A stretch of 64,000 nucleotides of DNA from Hyaloperonospora brassicae (lineage: Eukaryota; Oomycota; Peronosporomycetes; Peronosporales; Peronosporaceae). The position numbers and the translations under genes were made by a program. Where the stretch lies: assembly GCA_947650285.1 (NCBI GenBank), contig CANTFL010001182.1, positions 62,001 through 126,000 on the forward strand. The letters run 5' to 3'. The notes beneath the pieces were generated by a model that was not told the DNA's origin, searched no databases, and saw only the letters and a program-made list of their open reading frames with translations. This document shows positions 13,050 through 24,783 of this stretch, in pieces. How positions within the stretch are numbered: position 1 is the stretch's first letter; every line of letters starts with the position of its first letter.

Positions 13050-14311
13050 TGTGGTGGAGTGGTGATCGCTCTTTTGAGGAATCGATCCCAACTCTTTACT
13101 GGCGCCCAGACGACCGACTAACGGAGGAGGTTGTCCGATTCCGTGTTCTTGATTGCCTTCCTCACCTTTTGTACCCGTCGGTCGGGCGGGTTGCACTCTT
13201 CCAGGTGGACTCGTGTTAATGGAAAACTTGACCGTGTTTGCGATGGGGTCGAGATTCGATCACGGTGTGGAAATCTTCACACCACGATCGGGGTTGGTGT
13301 GGTCACGTGGAATTTGTCACGCAACCACTTGTATGCTTGTGGGATTCTCGATATGAGTCACCCTGATCTGTAACAGATCGCCTTGTCCAAATGTAGACCT
13401 TGATTTGCGAGCCTTCTGACCACTTGAGCCGTCTCGCGATCTTGGGTGCTCAACCACAAAGACTTTCCTGCGTCCAGTCGCAGTTCGGGTGTTGTTTGAG
13501 ATATCTTGATCCCTGGCCAAACAATCCAGGGATATCACTTGATTAAAGTATGTAAACCTTTCCTTGACGTCGGGTGGCCAATGATCCACCCGGAGGAGAA
13601 GTCGACACGTGCACTTTGAAGCAAATTGAACTCTGTTTAATGTTGACCAATCAAACCCAACAACCCTATCCCTATTTTCATGTATTGGACATCGTTTGCC
13701 ACATATCGCTCTCTCTAGACGGTAGCGATCTTGTACTTGCGTGGCCCACACCTGATATGCTTGTCTGATCGCGATCACATACCTGATGAATGATCCCGAT
13801 CTCGATCGCTTCCTGATCCGCGATAACCTTGCTGATCGCGGATCTCACGGTGTGCTCCACACCAACTTGATCGCGATCACATACCTGATCAATTATCGCG
13901 ATCTCGATCGCTTCCTGATCGCGATAACCTTGCTGATCGCGGATCACACGGTGTGCTCCACACCAACTTGATCGCGATCACATACCTGATCAATGATCGC
14001 GATCGCATACCTGATCACTGATCACGATCTTGACCACTAATCACGATCTCGATCGTCATCTTGATCGCGATCGCCTTGCTGATCGCGTTTCCCTTCTTGA
14101 TATACTGATCGCCAACGTTACCTTCCGCCTCATAACTTGATCCAAAATCGCAGGTCCCAACTTGCCCGACATGAAATCCATTTTAGTATGACTGTCCAAT
14201 GGACGCGACCTGACCAGATGTGGGACCGGGCAGCCAACCGTTGACTGGCTCGGACATAACGAGAATGCGATCAGTTCCTATATAGCAAATTTACATAGTC
14301 GCTTTACCACA
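13050..14311 (-). repeat. 5' LTR of Element 1
   Basis: 1262 bp on the minus strand, from TGTGGTAAAG at 14311 to CCACA at 13050. The gag ATG follows without a gap. It is shorter than the 1864-bp LTR of Element B. The part near gag (13050-13450) is recognisably related, while the U3-like part holds a different GATC-rich repeat. I count 29 GATC in 13741-14100. Confidence 0.9.
13766..13994. repeat. About 102-bp tandem repeat in Element 1 LTR
   Basis: Units start TGATCGCGATCACATACC at 13766, 13868 and 13969 (periods 102 and 101). Two are full and the third partial. Each contains GGTGTGCTCCACACC, a short palindrome, and several GATC. They lie in the promoter-side half of the LTR. Confidence 0.85.
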
Positions 14312-16810
14312 ACACTAGCCTCACGGGAGATCACTGTGCTAACCCGACATTCCACGTTAGCGTGATTTATGCAATGTCAGCGGGCTGAACGGAGGATAAG
14401 GGCGGTTGGCTGCTTTGCTGTCAAACTGGACTATGGAGGTGAAGAAGTGCGATAAAGGAGAGGAGAAGATCTTAGGTATGTTGACAGCGAGTATTACCCC
14501 GGAAGAGAAGAGGTGGAAGAGAGGATGATCGCAATCTCCTCGCGAAAGGACTGCAGACTCAAGATACTAACGCCAAATCCAACGGTGGAAGTGGATCAGA
14601 AGTTTCTGGTGGCCAGTTTCGATGGATTGGCGAGGACAAAGAAGAAATGAGGTTCGTAGAGTACCGTGATATGGAGGCTTCCTGGGTGGACGATTGTAGC
14701 GGCGGAGTCTAGATATGCTCACGACCTGACCGTGAGCGAAGCGGAGTATAATGGATTGCTCTTGTGCTTCAAATTACTTGCCGATCCGGACAGGGAGCGA
14801 TTAATTCTTTGTGGAGACTTCAATTTGGTGATTTGACCGATGCGCGGTGAGGTCGACTGCAAGGCACCGGGCCTTTAACTATCGAGGCATAAAGCGTTGG
14901 ATAAATTGCGATCGTGGCCGAGTCATGATTTACTGCACATAAAGCAAGAATGGAATCAAAGCGCGGATCGACTGGACAGCACAGTATTGCAAAACGAAAA
15001 AGGAAGAGTTATTGTAACCGAAGAAGATCTTCGAGATCTGATTACATTGAACTTTCTCGATGAATTGTTGAATCCCAATCAGGCTGGTCGGCTTTCTTGA
15101 ATCACCGCGATCACGAGATCAGCCGGAAGGATATGCCATCAGCCCGGAGTGATACAAGGAGGAATGGTACAGAGGATTTTAATTTATTGCATTGTCCAAG
15201 CTCATGATGAAGAACGTTGGATTTTTCAATCTCAAGAAGTATCTAAGTGGCGATGTATCAACCTTAGACGCGGGGGAAGTGAAGATGTGCGCAAAACTAG
15301 CACCTGAGTACGAGATCGATGAGAACGATCTGCTCTTTTTCTGCCCCATGGCGAAAAGAGAGTCAGAAGATCGCGATGGTTTTATGCGTCTAGTGATCTC
15401 AGAGACGATGCAACAGGACTTTGTGCACCGATACCACGCAATCCCGGAGGGAGGCCACCAAGGTATTGGCAGGACGTAACAGAAGATCAGATCGCAATTC
15501 CACTGGAGAGGGCTGTTCCGGAGTGTGCAACGATATGTAGGCGAGTGTACCGATTGTGAGACCGGGAAGGGATGTCCGACGATCAACCGAAGATCGCCCG
15601 GTAATTTAAAAGCAGCCTATCCATTCCAGATCATCGCAATGAATCATATACCGTCATTGCCTAAGACTTTAGAGGGAACACTGAGCTGCTCATTTAAGTA
15701 GATCTTTTCTCGGGGTATGTGATCGCATAAGCTAGCGCGTCACGGACAGCACAGACGATTGCGGAGAATTACAAAGAATGCGTGTTCCGACGCTTCGGAG
15801 CTAGCGAGGCTGTCAGACACGATCGAGAACCGGGATTTATCCCCGATTTTTTCCGAGCCTTCAGTCGGATCGTAGGACAGAAACAGCGTGCCACCATGAC
15901 CTACAGGCCACAAGCAAATGGAACAGCCGAATGAATGGTACAAACCTTGACGCATTCGCTCAAGATGTACGTGGCTGATGTTGATCAACGAGACTGGGAT
16001 GAGTATGCTGAGCGACTCACATTTGCAATTAACACCGCACAAGATGGGATCCGGGGGGACACCCCATTCTATCTGATTCATGGGTGGGATTTACGATCGA
16101 CGTTGGAAGCTACGTTGTCAGTGGGGAACACGAGAACAAGAGATCGCGATTAGAAGCAGTGGAGATATAATATCCAAAGACAATATCAGCGAGCTCGATC
16201 CGCAGTGAACGATCAACTACGAGCTGCGATCCAAGGGAGGGCAGATCGACATATTGAAGATTTGGAGCAACATGAGATCGAAGTGGGAACGCAGGTTTGG
16301 TTATACCTGGATCGAGTCAAAGAGGGATATGCGAAGAAGCTAGCGCATATGTGGCATGGTCCATTCCGAGTGGCGGATATATGTGGAGATCACGCGGTGA
16401 AATTGGAGATCGCTGGGACCACATATCGGCTATTTCTGATTGTACATCTATCGAAGCTGAAGAAGGTAAAGACGTTCATTGAACGGCCGAAGCATCAGCT
16501 TACGGTGGATGAAGCAGATCGCTTGGATTTTGATGAAGCTCTGCTACCAGAAGAAAGTTGGGAGAGCGATCTTGAGGAGGGAGAATAGGAAGTGGAAGAG
16601 GTATAGGACGTGCGATCTGGTTGGAAAACCCATTGTGGACGAATACACCGTCAATTTCTGGTGAAATGGAAGGGATATCCCGACCTGAGTTGGGTGGACG
16701 AGGCCGATCTGAGTTGTGGAGCGATCTTGCAAAATTTTGAGCGGATCCGAGTGAGTCGAAACCGTTTCGAAGTGATGCAGTCTCACGAAGGCAAGTCGGA
16801 CGAACCTTAA
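14312..16810 (+). pseudogene. Element 2 pol fragment (RNase H, integrase, chromodomain)
   Basis: The sequence joins Element B pol at the codons for LASREITVLTRHSTLAW and follows it to the same C-terminus, MQSHEGKSDEP, at 16810. Visible pieces are the second RNase H (14620-15100), the integrase zinc region (15192-15560, EGGHQGIGRT), the core (15640-16150, with the TPFYLIHGWD stretch), the C-terminal region (16205-16588, RVKEGYAKKLAHMWHGPF) and the chromodomain (16610-16810, VKWKGYPDLSWVDEADL). Several in-frame stops and small indels are present (for example near 14480, 15480 and 15930). It is close to Element B, so it is younger than Element 1's family split but dead. Confidence 0.9.
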
Positions 16811-17065
16811 CAGTTCGAACAAGTGTGCTAGGCGGTAGCACATGCTGGTAGATGAGGTTGCAAGATGTGCTGTGAGGTAGCACAGGCTGATGGATGGTGT
16901 TTTGTGTATGAGTATGGAGATAGTCACGTGTATTACCTTACTGAATGAAACGTATCGAGTAAGAATCGAGGTTGTGGAGGGTAAAAGGAATAAATTAACA
17001 AAGGAGGTGATTAATAGACATACACAATTTAGTAAAAAGGATGTGGATCGAACATCGATCTGGGG

Positions 17066-19684
17066 CTAAGATGATGAAGCATGCTTGAACTTGTTCTGTA
17101 GACAAAAGATCTGCGATCCCGGGTGGTCCCAATACGAGTTGCGGAACTGGTTACGCCATGGATTCTCGTGGTCTGCCATTTTCAACGCTTCTAAATAGTC
17201 TACTGGGTAGAAGGAGTGCATCAAGCCTGGATACTAGACTCGTTCTTCATGAGAGCGCGGGTTATGCAGGAAAAAGGGATCCAACAAGATATTAAGGTCA
17301 CATTGGCCAGCAATCCTACCGCTGAGTATCAATTTTAAAAAATCTTCCAACGCCCTCCGAAGCGAGATCGGCGCTGTTTTCGTTGACGTCACATCGCTTG
17401 AATGAATTGATCAGATTGTCGTAGAGCCGGAGAGATCGAGAAAGGATGTGTGGATTCCCACAGAGCTTACCATCGACTAGGCTTAAGCTCCAAATAGCAC
17501 GTACTCTTGTCCCGATACCATCCGGTCATGGAGAACGATATGGGCTTCACGGGGATCACGACATTATCCCAAGGCCTTGTAGCTTTTAAAGCTTTGATCT
17601 GGTGCCGCGAGATCAGTCCAGGTGCCCACGTCCCCGCGGGCGAAGTCCGTCCGTGATAGTGGGAGGTAAACAGGAATCGGCTAGGCTTGGAGTAGTGGTG
17701 TAACATCAGCTCAATAGTCGTTGTTCTGACGCAGACCGTTGCGGTTCGCGAAACTAAACAAGGGGCGATCTAGGAAGCTGTCCGTTATGGAGGTGATAAC
17801 TAATTAGGGTTGCACAGATCCCGTGATTGCTGAAGTGGCGGAAGGTTAGCCAAATCGACAGGAGAGAGGATTCTGTTAGCCACTTGTCGCACCGGAATGG
17901 TGAAGTTGTTGTCGCTATCGGACGAATGGCGGGCGGAGAGTGTAATGGGGTCGTGGGGATGGCTAACAGAGCCAATCTCGCTGTGTGAATATTCCGGCAA
18001 CGACACATCTACAATGCCAGGGTCATCATTATCCTGGGTGTCAATTACGGGAGCATTATCGACCGAAGTAGACGAGTAATAGAGATAACAGGGTTACTTA
18101 TCGCTTGGTGTTAGGGACGCGAAAGTTCTTGGTCGAGCGTGCTGGTCACGGACAAAGTGGAGTCTGTCGGGGCATCCTGGGAGGGGTCTGAAGATGTGGA
18201 TCGGACATCCGATTTAGATTGACGACGATCGGCCGATCTCGATTGGGATAACACGGACCGATTTAGATCATCCAAGCTAGAACCAGACTTGGTCGACTTC
18301 CCACTTCTTGATTAAGGCCCAGAGGCTGTAGAGGAGGCGAAGAAAAAGAAAATAGTCGGATGAAGGCGCGGATGTGGTTGATCTTGGAGCTTTAGTAAAA
18401 GGTGCTGAGGGGCTCAACGAGAGTGACCGGGATTCTGATTGGGTTGCGAAATACCCCCTGGACCATCACCTCGGTATAATACGGTGACGCTTGGCAGGCA
18501 GGACAGACGATCTCCATCTGGATCTACTAGCAGGCAATCTCGAGCCCAGGGCAACGGAAGCAGGGGTCGATCCGGCCGAAGTAGGCCTCCTGGACGTCGG
18601 CCGAGTAGCCAAAACAGATGACTGATACCCGGGCATGGAAATATTAAGTGTGTCGATGAGAGTTCGATGTTCTGATACGACCCGATCTTGATCCTGCTCC
18701 ACAACCCTTTACCGGTCTCGCATCTCGGTATAGTCCCGAAGCTGAATATGAAGGTTGGAATTCTCTACCTGTGAATTTGTCAGCTGACATTCCAAAGGGG
18801 CCAAATAATCCACTAGCTGTATAAGATCGCTAAGTGCGGCCAGGATTTCTTCGACCTCCGATTGAGACCGACCCAACTTCCTTTTCAATTGTAAACTTTC
18901 GTTTCGAGGAGGTACTTGTCGGAGGTCAGCTGGCTGTGCTGCCGTTGGAGAATATCTTGATCGGTTTGGAGATAATGGACCTGATTTCACAAAGTATTGA
19001 TCTGCTGCTCCAGGCTGGCCCGAACTCGCTCTTCGACACGTCACAAATATTTCAGATGAAGAATCTGCGCCGATCGGTCTTAGGTGGTCCTTAAAGATAG
19101 CCTGCATTCTCTTTAAAAAGTTTGGGTATTGATGTATTGACTTTGCATAAAATCTTACCGACGCTGGACGAGGGAGACAAAGGGAGCGATCGATTTGTGC
19201 AGAGAGTCGATCTCTTGCTGAAAACGATCTCCCCGCGCAACAGCCTCTCGGTACGACTGCTGAAGCACGGAATTTTATCCGCTTTGCCGGAGAAGGTGGC
19301 GTATCTATCCCACAAATACGAAATAGTAGCCAACGTGGTTCGAGCGTCGCCCGCATACAAAATCGGATTGTTAAATGCGGTGTTCACGATCGGAGCGATT
19401 TTACCACGAGACTCTCGAGTACGCAGGGTGTCTAGACTAGACGCGTCGAGGTGATCTGGCGATCCGTGGGACGAGCTTTGCTCAGGTGGGCGATCTGACG
19501 ATTTCGTGAGGATCGACGGCGATCCGGCCGGACCGATATGGCTTGGACCCAGGTAGATTAAGAACTATGGGAATATGCCCCCCCTAATCTGGAAATCTGG
19601 GCGACGGATCTTGATCCGGAGACAGAAGAACGGTGGAGCCTTCCGAAGAGATCGCGAGGTGGTGAGATGCGTAGGGGAGGCCAT
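17066..19684 (-). pseudogene. Antisense gene (aORF) of Element 2, decayed
   Basis: The gene starts at ATG 19684, 88 bp from the 3' LTR, and ends at the TAG at 17066; both positions match Element B. The piece 19356-18709 is the coiled-coil part. The piece 18704-18414 holds the Arg/Ser-rich middle. The piece 17706-17467 (HHYSKPSRFLFTSHYHGR, then PISFSMTGWY) is the C-terminal domain. Frameshifts separate the pieces. The spacer 16811-17065 between pol and this gene holds a short hairpin motif (GTGCTAGGCGGTAGCAC) and nothing else. Confidence 0.75.
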
Positions 19685-19761
19685 GAGACGGATTTAAGTG
19701 CTTAAAAACTATTAATGGGTGATTGAACTGATGCCGATTGCTGCCTAAATAACTTCAGTAT

Positions 19762-19771
19762 AGGGGGCGGT
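19762..19771 (+). other. Polypurine tract of Element 2
   Basis: AGGGGGCGGT directly before the 3' LTR, identical to Element B at 52632-52641. Confidence 0.75.
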
Positions 19772-21576
19772 TGTGGCAAAGTCACTAATCTAATATTGGG
19801 ACGTGGATCGGTGACCACACAGTAAATGCGTCACTTACTAGCGAAAAAAGTCACACCTAGTGATCCAGCGATCCAATAGGAGACGAAAGATGATCCCCCA
19901 CGGAGATAAATGATCCGATCCAACTGTCGCCATAGTGATGAACATAAAACGATTTGGGACGAAGGGTAGAATAAGATGATTTTCATGGAACAATCCGGGA
20001 CGAGTCGTGGATATATATGATTGCTAAAGATATTTCTGGGAACAGGTTGTGCGATATAATTGTGTGACGAAGGTGTAACATCCGGCAGATCGGTGACATT
20101 CTGTACCGGTCTCACAATGAGAGTACTGATTTTGACTAATTATAGGCACATCTGGAGGTGTTAATATTTATGAGAGCCCAGAGTGAATCTAGGACATTTG
20201 GAGGGCTCGTGGACAAGATAAAGTTTAGAGGATGATATTGGAGCACGTACAATGAAGAGATGAACATCTACTGTGGAATTGTACCATGTCGATCCTCATC
20301 GACCTCAAATTTGGGCACCAGATCGGTCATGTTCCTGTTGATTATGGATATATCGCTGATGATAATTTGGGATCACGATGCATATGTTTGTTGAAGATCC
20401 ATGAGTAATGTCGCAAAAGTTCAGACCAAAAGAGCCATCAGAAGCCGGTCGAATTGACGTCGCAAAATGAATTCAGACACATTTGGCATTTGGGTACTAT
20501 TCAGAGCTCTCCGATACCAAAATTGGGAATTTGATACGATATATGGGATCTGGTTCTCATTTGGTGTATAGGTACGATATCGGGAGTATTGGCGCTATCT
20601 TTGGAGTACAGGACATGAAATTCCGACACGTGTTGAAGGGGGCGGCCAAGCTTAAAGGTGATATCGGTTTGGAGAGTGACCTATAGTTTGGAATAGGCTT
20701 AAAGATGGGTTGGCTATTAATTTGGTTGGTTAATAAATAGACTTGAACTCTACTTCTTCTGAACACGACGCGCGTTCCCTCCCTCTCTTCCGGGCAAGAT
20801 TTCGTTGGCTTCCCCGACGGTTTGAGGCACGCGTGCTACAAGGACACTGAACACCGATCTTGGATTGTTGGCCAGGATCGAGAAGAGCGATCTCGGGATA
20901 ATCTGGCCCGGATCGATCAAGTACTCACACTCAACTCAACTACTAGGGTAGCAGAAACACAAGGAAAAGGAAAAGGACATTGGTTACAAGATCGCGAGAC
21001 GGCTCAAGTGGTCAGAAGATCTGGACAAGGCGTTCAAGACAAGACCGAGCAAGATCGAAGCGATCTACAGGGCAGATCGGCACGTTTCATTTTGGCGAAA
21101 CAAGCAACCGATCCACCCATATTGCGCACTTCCGGCAAGATCGGCCGATCCCGAGACTAGATCGGACCGATCCCAACGCAAGATCGACGCAAGACAACTA
21201 TTTGCTGAGTGAAGATTTCCGCACAGCGAAGACCCCGATCCCGAAGACAAATCGAGATCGGTGTGATTCAAGATCCAGATCGCGACATCGCCCAAGAGTG
21301 ACTGCCGCGACTCAAGATCAAGATCGCAGAACCCCGTTCGTGGTGTGAAGATTTCCGCACCGGAAGCGAACACTTAACCCCAAACCCTCAGCGAGATCGA
21401 CATTCCTAAAGGAAACTACGAAGAGCTCATGTCAGCCCAACCCACGGGTACACAAGGTAAGCACAAGGCTATACAGAAAGGTAGAAATCGGAGTACCCCC
21501 TCCGTGAGTCGGCAAGTCCGGGCACGTGGAATATCGACCCTCACATCTGCGATTTTGTTAGATCGACTTCACCACA
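19772..21576 (+). repeat. 3' LTR of Element 2 (complete)
   Basis: 1805 bp from TGTGGCAAAGTCAC to TTCACCACA. The sequence after 21576 is unrelated to gag, which fixes the LTR end for the family. Its distal half (20450-21570) is nearly identical, inverted, to 32660-33810. Open frames inside it are by-products of GATC-rich sequence. Confidence 0.9.
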
Positions 21577-21927
21577 CTGCGCCGATAAAGAGGAGAAAAA
21601 TATCATCCTCTGAACCCACGAGGTAAGGATAGCCCATACTTCAGAATAGATACAGAACTTAAATTAAAGGGTCGAAGTGGCGTTAAAAAATCTTGCTACA
21701 AGTGCCATGATGTGGGCACTTACTTGCGGCGCGTTTAAAGATGACTTTGCCTCACATCGGCAAGTTTCAAGCTTCAGCTTATCCGCACTTTTGGCTAAGT
21801 AGGCAGATCGCGCGCCATCATGCTTCCTATCTAGCCGGCAGGTCAAAACTAAGCTGTTTGACAATTTTAAAGCGTTTAGGACACTCATAGCTGCTGTTCG
21901 AACGATCGTCTCCCCTAGGTCGTCCAT

Positions 21928-22287
21928 GTGACGGTGTTTATGAAAGGTCTTAGTCTTGGCCTCGCCAGATTTGCAGTCTTTCGTGCCCATCCCACCATCG
22001 AAGTATGGGCTGTCGAGAAAGCGCACAATGCCGACCACAACTTGAACTTGCTAAGCTTGCTTATGATGAGCATAGCTCAAGCTCTGCCCGAGCGATCTCT
22101 AGGAGCGCCTTAGCGTCCTCTAGTCCCGAACCCACAGACCTTCGCAATGCTGAAGATGATAGTGGAGATTAAGATGAAATGTATGTCGCTGACCAGAAAC
22201 GAGTCCCGCGTGGCTGCTATGCGTACGGATTTACTAAGTACTCACATCCCAGATGCCCATTGCGCAAAAAACAAAAGAATTACTTAA
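21928..22287 (+). pseudogene. Relic of a retrotransposon gag with a mutated zinc knuckle
   Basis: Two frames carry gag-like sequence. FMKGLSLGLARFAVFRAHP (from about 21931) resembles the end of a capsid domain. Further on, SSPEPTDLRNAED precedes CYAYGFTKYSHPRC. That last stretch fits C-X2-C-X4-H-X4-C if the second Cys and the His have each become Tyr, both single transitions. It probably belongs to the same oomycete-type Gypsy family as the pol relic at 25.5-27.9 kb, with the middle lost or unreadable. This is inferred from pattern alone. Confidence 0.45.
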
Positions 22288-22496
22288 TTTGAGTCTCTGC
22301 CAACAGCTAGAACTCTGGTAAGGCACTGAAAACTTCAGCTGTCAATAGATGCGGGGTGCCCTAGATGGTGAAGTAGGGTTTGTAGTACCTATGACAGGAG
22401 GACAGCGCTTAGCAACATAGAGATTTGTTCTTTATAACTTAGAGCGTTTTGTAAGTCGGGATTGATCAAGTTAACCAACAGTAAACGGTTTACATC

Positions 22497-22529
22497 ATAC
22501 CTTAGATGAATATTTTCATTCTAAGGTAT
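22497..22529. repeat. Short inverted repeat
   Basis: ATACCTTAGA and TGAA pair with TTCA and TCTAAGGTAT around a TATT loop with one bulged T. The stem is 14 bp. No gene context; origin unknown. Confidence 0.5.
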
Positions 22530-23205
22530 CAAGTATATATGCTCGTATTTATTCCAAGAGAATATGTAACCCGTACGCTGAGGCGCTCAAAGCGCAAGAT
22601 AGTGAGAAAAGTTCCGTTCGTTAAATGCCAGGAACGTGTGTCATATCGCCAGATATTGCTATTCATTTAGGCGTACAGTTCTTTGACTAAAATGGCTTTG
22701 TCCTTGAGTTAAACACGAGATGAATCTTATTTTAGGAACGGCCTGTCTGAAAATCCAGCATCATAGATTGATAGAAGATGTTTGACCTTAGGTTAAATGC
22801 GCTTGCTTCCTCGTGGAGCTTTAAAGAATCATTTACCCACTTCTGCTAGGTACCAAAAGCGCTATTGGCGTGAGCCACTACCTAAATTGACTAGTGTGCT
22901 GAATATTAGTTGTCCGAATTATTTGACATCAAATACGTCAATGATGAAGTTCCGATCTAGACTCATCGATAGATGGTGACGCATTACCTATTTCGTTTAA
23001 TGATGCTCATAGTGAGAGTGGATTACTGATGATGCAAGCATGAATGTCCTGGGGACATGAAATTTTAAACTAAAGCTGGCATTATGTGCGCAGAGTGGCA
23101 TGTATGAATTAGCTAAGTGAATTGTTCGAGTATAGTAACACCTCACTTGATGTCGGCCAGGACTTGAGCTCTTGTAAAAGCACGTGATGGTTATAGATTA
23201 ACCAG

Positions 23206-23748
23206 ATGATACCCCTGTACCGACCTCTATTAGGTGTAAGGCCTATTTCAAAGACGACGGCAATTTTTAATGGAAATTCGAAACACAAGGTGTCCTTGTC
23301 ATTGCATATTAATGATAGTAATACAATATATGCACTTGTAAAGGTAGTGACTAATCACGTAGATGGCACCGTTAGCCTAATCATATTTTCATCCTTGGGT
23401 GCTCTTTTTAAGCCAGACACAATTTCTGATATTCAGTTTACTCAACTTCAAAAATTTGGCAACTTATTTGGGCTTGTGTTCGTTTGCCCCGGGCCTAAAC
23501 GAAACATATTATCGCTCATTGATGAGTTTGTCCTTGCAGGCAAGAATATGGCAATCCTTCCTGGTAGTGATTATGCGATCCTTAAAAATCACATGGATCT
23601 CTTCTACAGTTTAGTTAAGTATTTTCAGGACGTGGTGTGCAACAACTCACTCTCAGTTTTACCTTCCGATTTAGGTAAAAACATGAAATTGAACCGGGTT
23701 CTAAACCAAAAAAATTGCGATACACGGCACTTTTCCTTGCCAAGGTAA
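23206..23748 (+). CDS. Unrecognised 180-codon open frame
   Basis: This is the longest open frame in the AT-rich spacer. The translation is Leu/Asn/Ser-rich with no motif I know and no zinc, catalytic or membrane pattern. It has no neighbour that would explain it. Given the surrounding decay it may be a piece of an old transposon or chance. Confidence 0.15.
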   Translation: MIPLYRPLLGVRPISKTTAIFNGNSKHKVSLSLHINDSNTIYALVKVVTNHVDGTVSLIIFSSLGALFKPDTISDIQFTQLQKFGNLFGLVFVCPGPKRNILSLIDEFVLAGKNMAILPGSDYAILKNHMDLFYSLVKYFQDVVCNNSLSVLPSDLGKNMKLNRVLNQKNCDTRHFSLPR

Positions 23749-24581
23749 CAGTACGATGTCATTGACGACTTCTTTGTGCCAAGAACGAGGCGGGGATGTT
23801 CCGATAGGGTAATCATTCTCATTATACACCCCTTTTGTGTCAAGGAGCCGGATGACAAGTATTGCATAGTTCACGCTTACAATGAGATAAATGTAGCCAC
23901 CAAGCCGGTCCAGACACAAATTTTTTAGAAAGGGTGTGCTTAAGAACTACATGAATAGATGTTCCAGGTTCACTGCTTCGAACTATTCGATGTTTAGTAA
24001 CCAACTAATGAGCGAGACTGTGATATCTTTCTAACTAGGGCCACTTCTTAAAGCGGAATGCTATGTAAGGCTTGTGATTCCCCGAGGGTATTTTGATGCA
24101 ACGGCCTAATTTAACCGTCTTGTGACGCAATCGTACAGATCTCATCGAGGATATGCAAAGGCTACATAAATGGCATTTTGTCCATAGTCGTGCGTCGAAA
24201 GGTCAGCCCGACGTAGACAATCATTTTGATTATTTAAGATCGGTGCTTTCGTGTATGCTCTAAAATAATGTGTATGCATACGCAGCTAGATGCTTTTTTG
24301 AAACTATATAAATCCCTTTACTCGGATAAATTATTAGTAAGCAAGCCTTAGGAAAAGCCTCCGCTTGAGTCAAAGCTGTGGTAAAAGCGTTTGAAGAATA
24401 ATGGACGAAGAGATTGGCACGGAGAAGGAACAGGCGGTCACCTTCAGAGAAAGGGTTTTTCAAAGGATAAAGGGCCTTAAAGTGGATGAGTAATTACATG
24501 AGAAGGGTCTGCAGAACCAATAAAGGGAAACATTGTTAATTTATTATCTATAAAAAGGTACTGACAGAAGATAACAGCGTT

Positions 24582-24783
24582 CCTCCATCGGTGTACCCGG
24601 TCCCTCATAACAGAACTGGGCCATCATCGGTAGACCCGATCCCTCATCAGTAGAGTAGAGCCATTCACCGGTAGACCTGGGTACCTAATGGTAGACCTGG
24701 CCCTTCCTCGGTATATCTATGTACTTCACTGGTAAACCCGGTCCTTCGCCGGCAACCGGTCCCTCACTGGTAGACCCAGTACC
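24582..24783. repeat. Degenerate 21-bp minisatellite, about 10 units
   Basis: Units close to CCTCATCGGTAGACCCGGTC follow each other with 1-6 changes each. The best preserved are near 24625-24645 and 24760-24780. It lies in AT-rich DNA with no coding context. Confidence 0.75.

Larger units (their letters stand above)
1..14311 (-). mobile_element. Element 1: degenerate Ty3/Gypsy retrotransposon, 3' LTR cut by window edge
   Basis: A full element reads on the minus strand: 5' LTR (14311 to 13050), gag (from 13049), protease, pol with chromodomain, an opposite-strand gene and the start of the 3' LTR (317 to 1). The two LTR parts can be compared over 317 bp and differ at 13 positions with no indel (hand count). 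Coding regions are broken by many stops and frameshifts. The outer edge at 14311 abuts Element 2 pol sequence, so this copy jumped into Element 2. The 5 bases after the edge (14312-14316, ACACT) are the expected right half of a target duplication; the left half lies outside the window. A solo LTR is nested in its gag. Confidence 0.9.
14312..21576 (+). mobile_element. Element 2: 3' half of a Ty3/Gypsy retrotransposon
   Basis: The plus-strand copy enters in mid-pol at the point where Element 1 was inserted. It runs through the second RNase H, integrase, chromodomain, antisense gene, polypurine tract and a complete 3' LTR ending CCACA at 21576. Beyond that base, similarity to gag is absent, so 21576 is the element end. 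Its 5' half must lie left of the window, beyond Element 1. Confidence 0.9.

Noticed and set aside
13766..13994. CRISPR-like array
   Set aside because: Units are contiguous with no unique spacers and lie in an LTR.
20483..20686. 67-codon frame identical in two LTR copies (also 33556-33759, minus)
   Set aside because: Lies in the LTR, shifts or changes in B and C, and has no motif. Identity reflects recent shared descent or conversion of the DNA.
19772..21576. Idea that Element 2 is also part of a tandem array
   Set aside because: Sequence after CCACA at 21576 is not gag, so this LTR is a normal 3' end.
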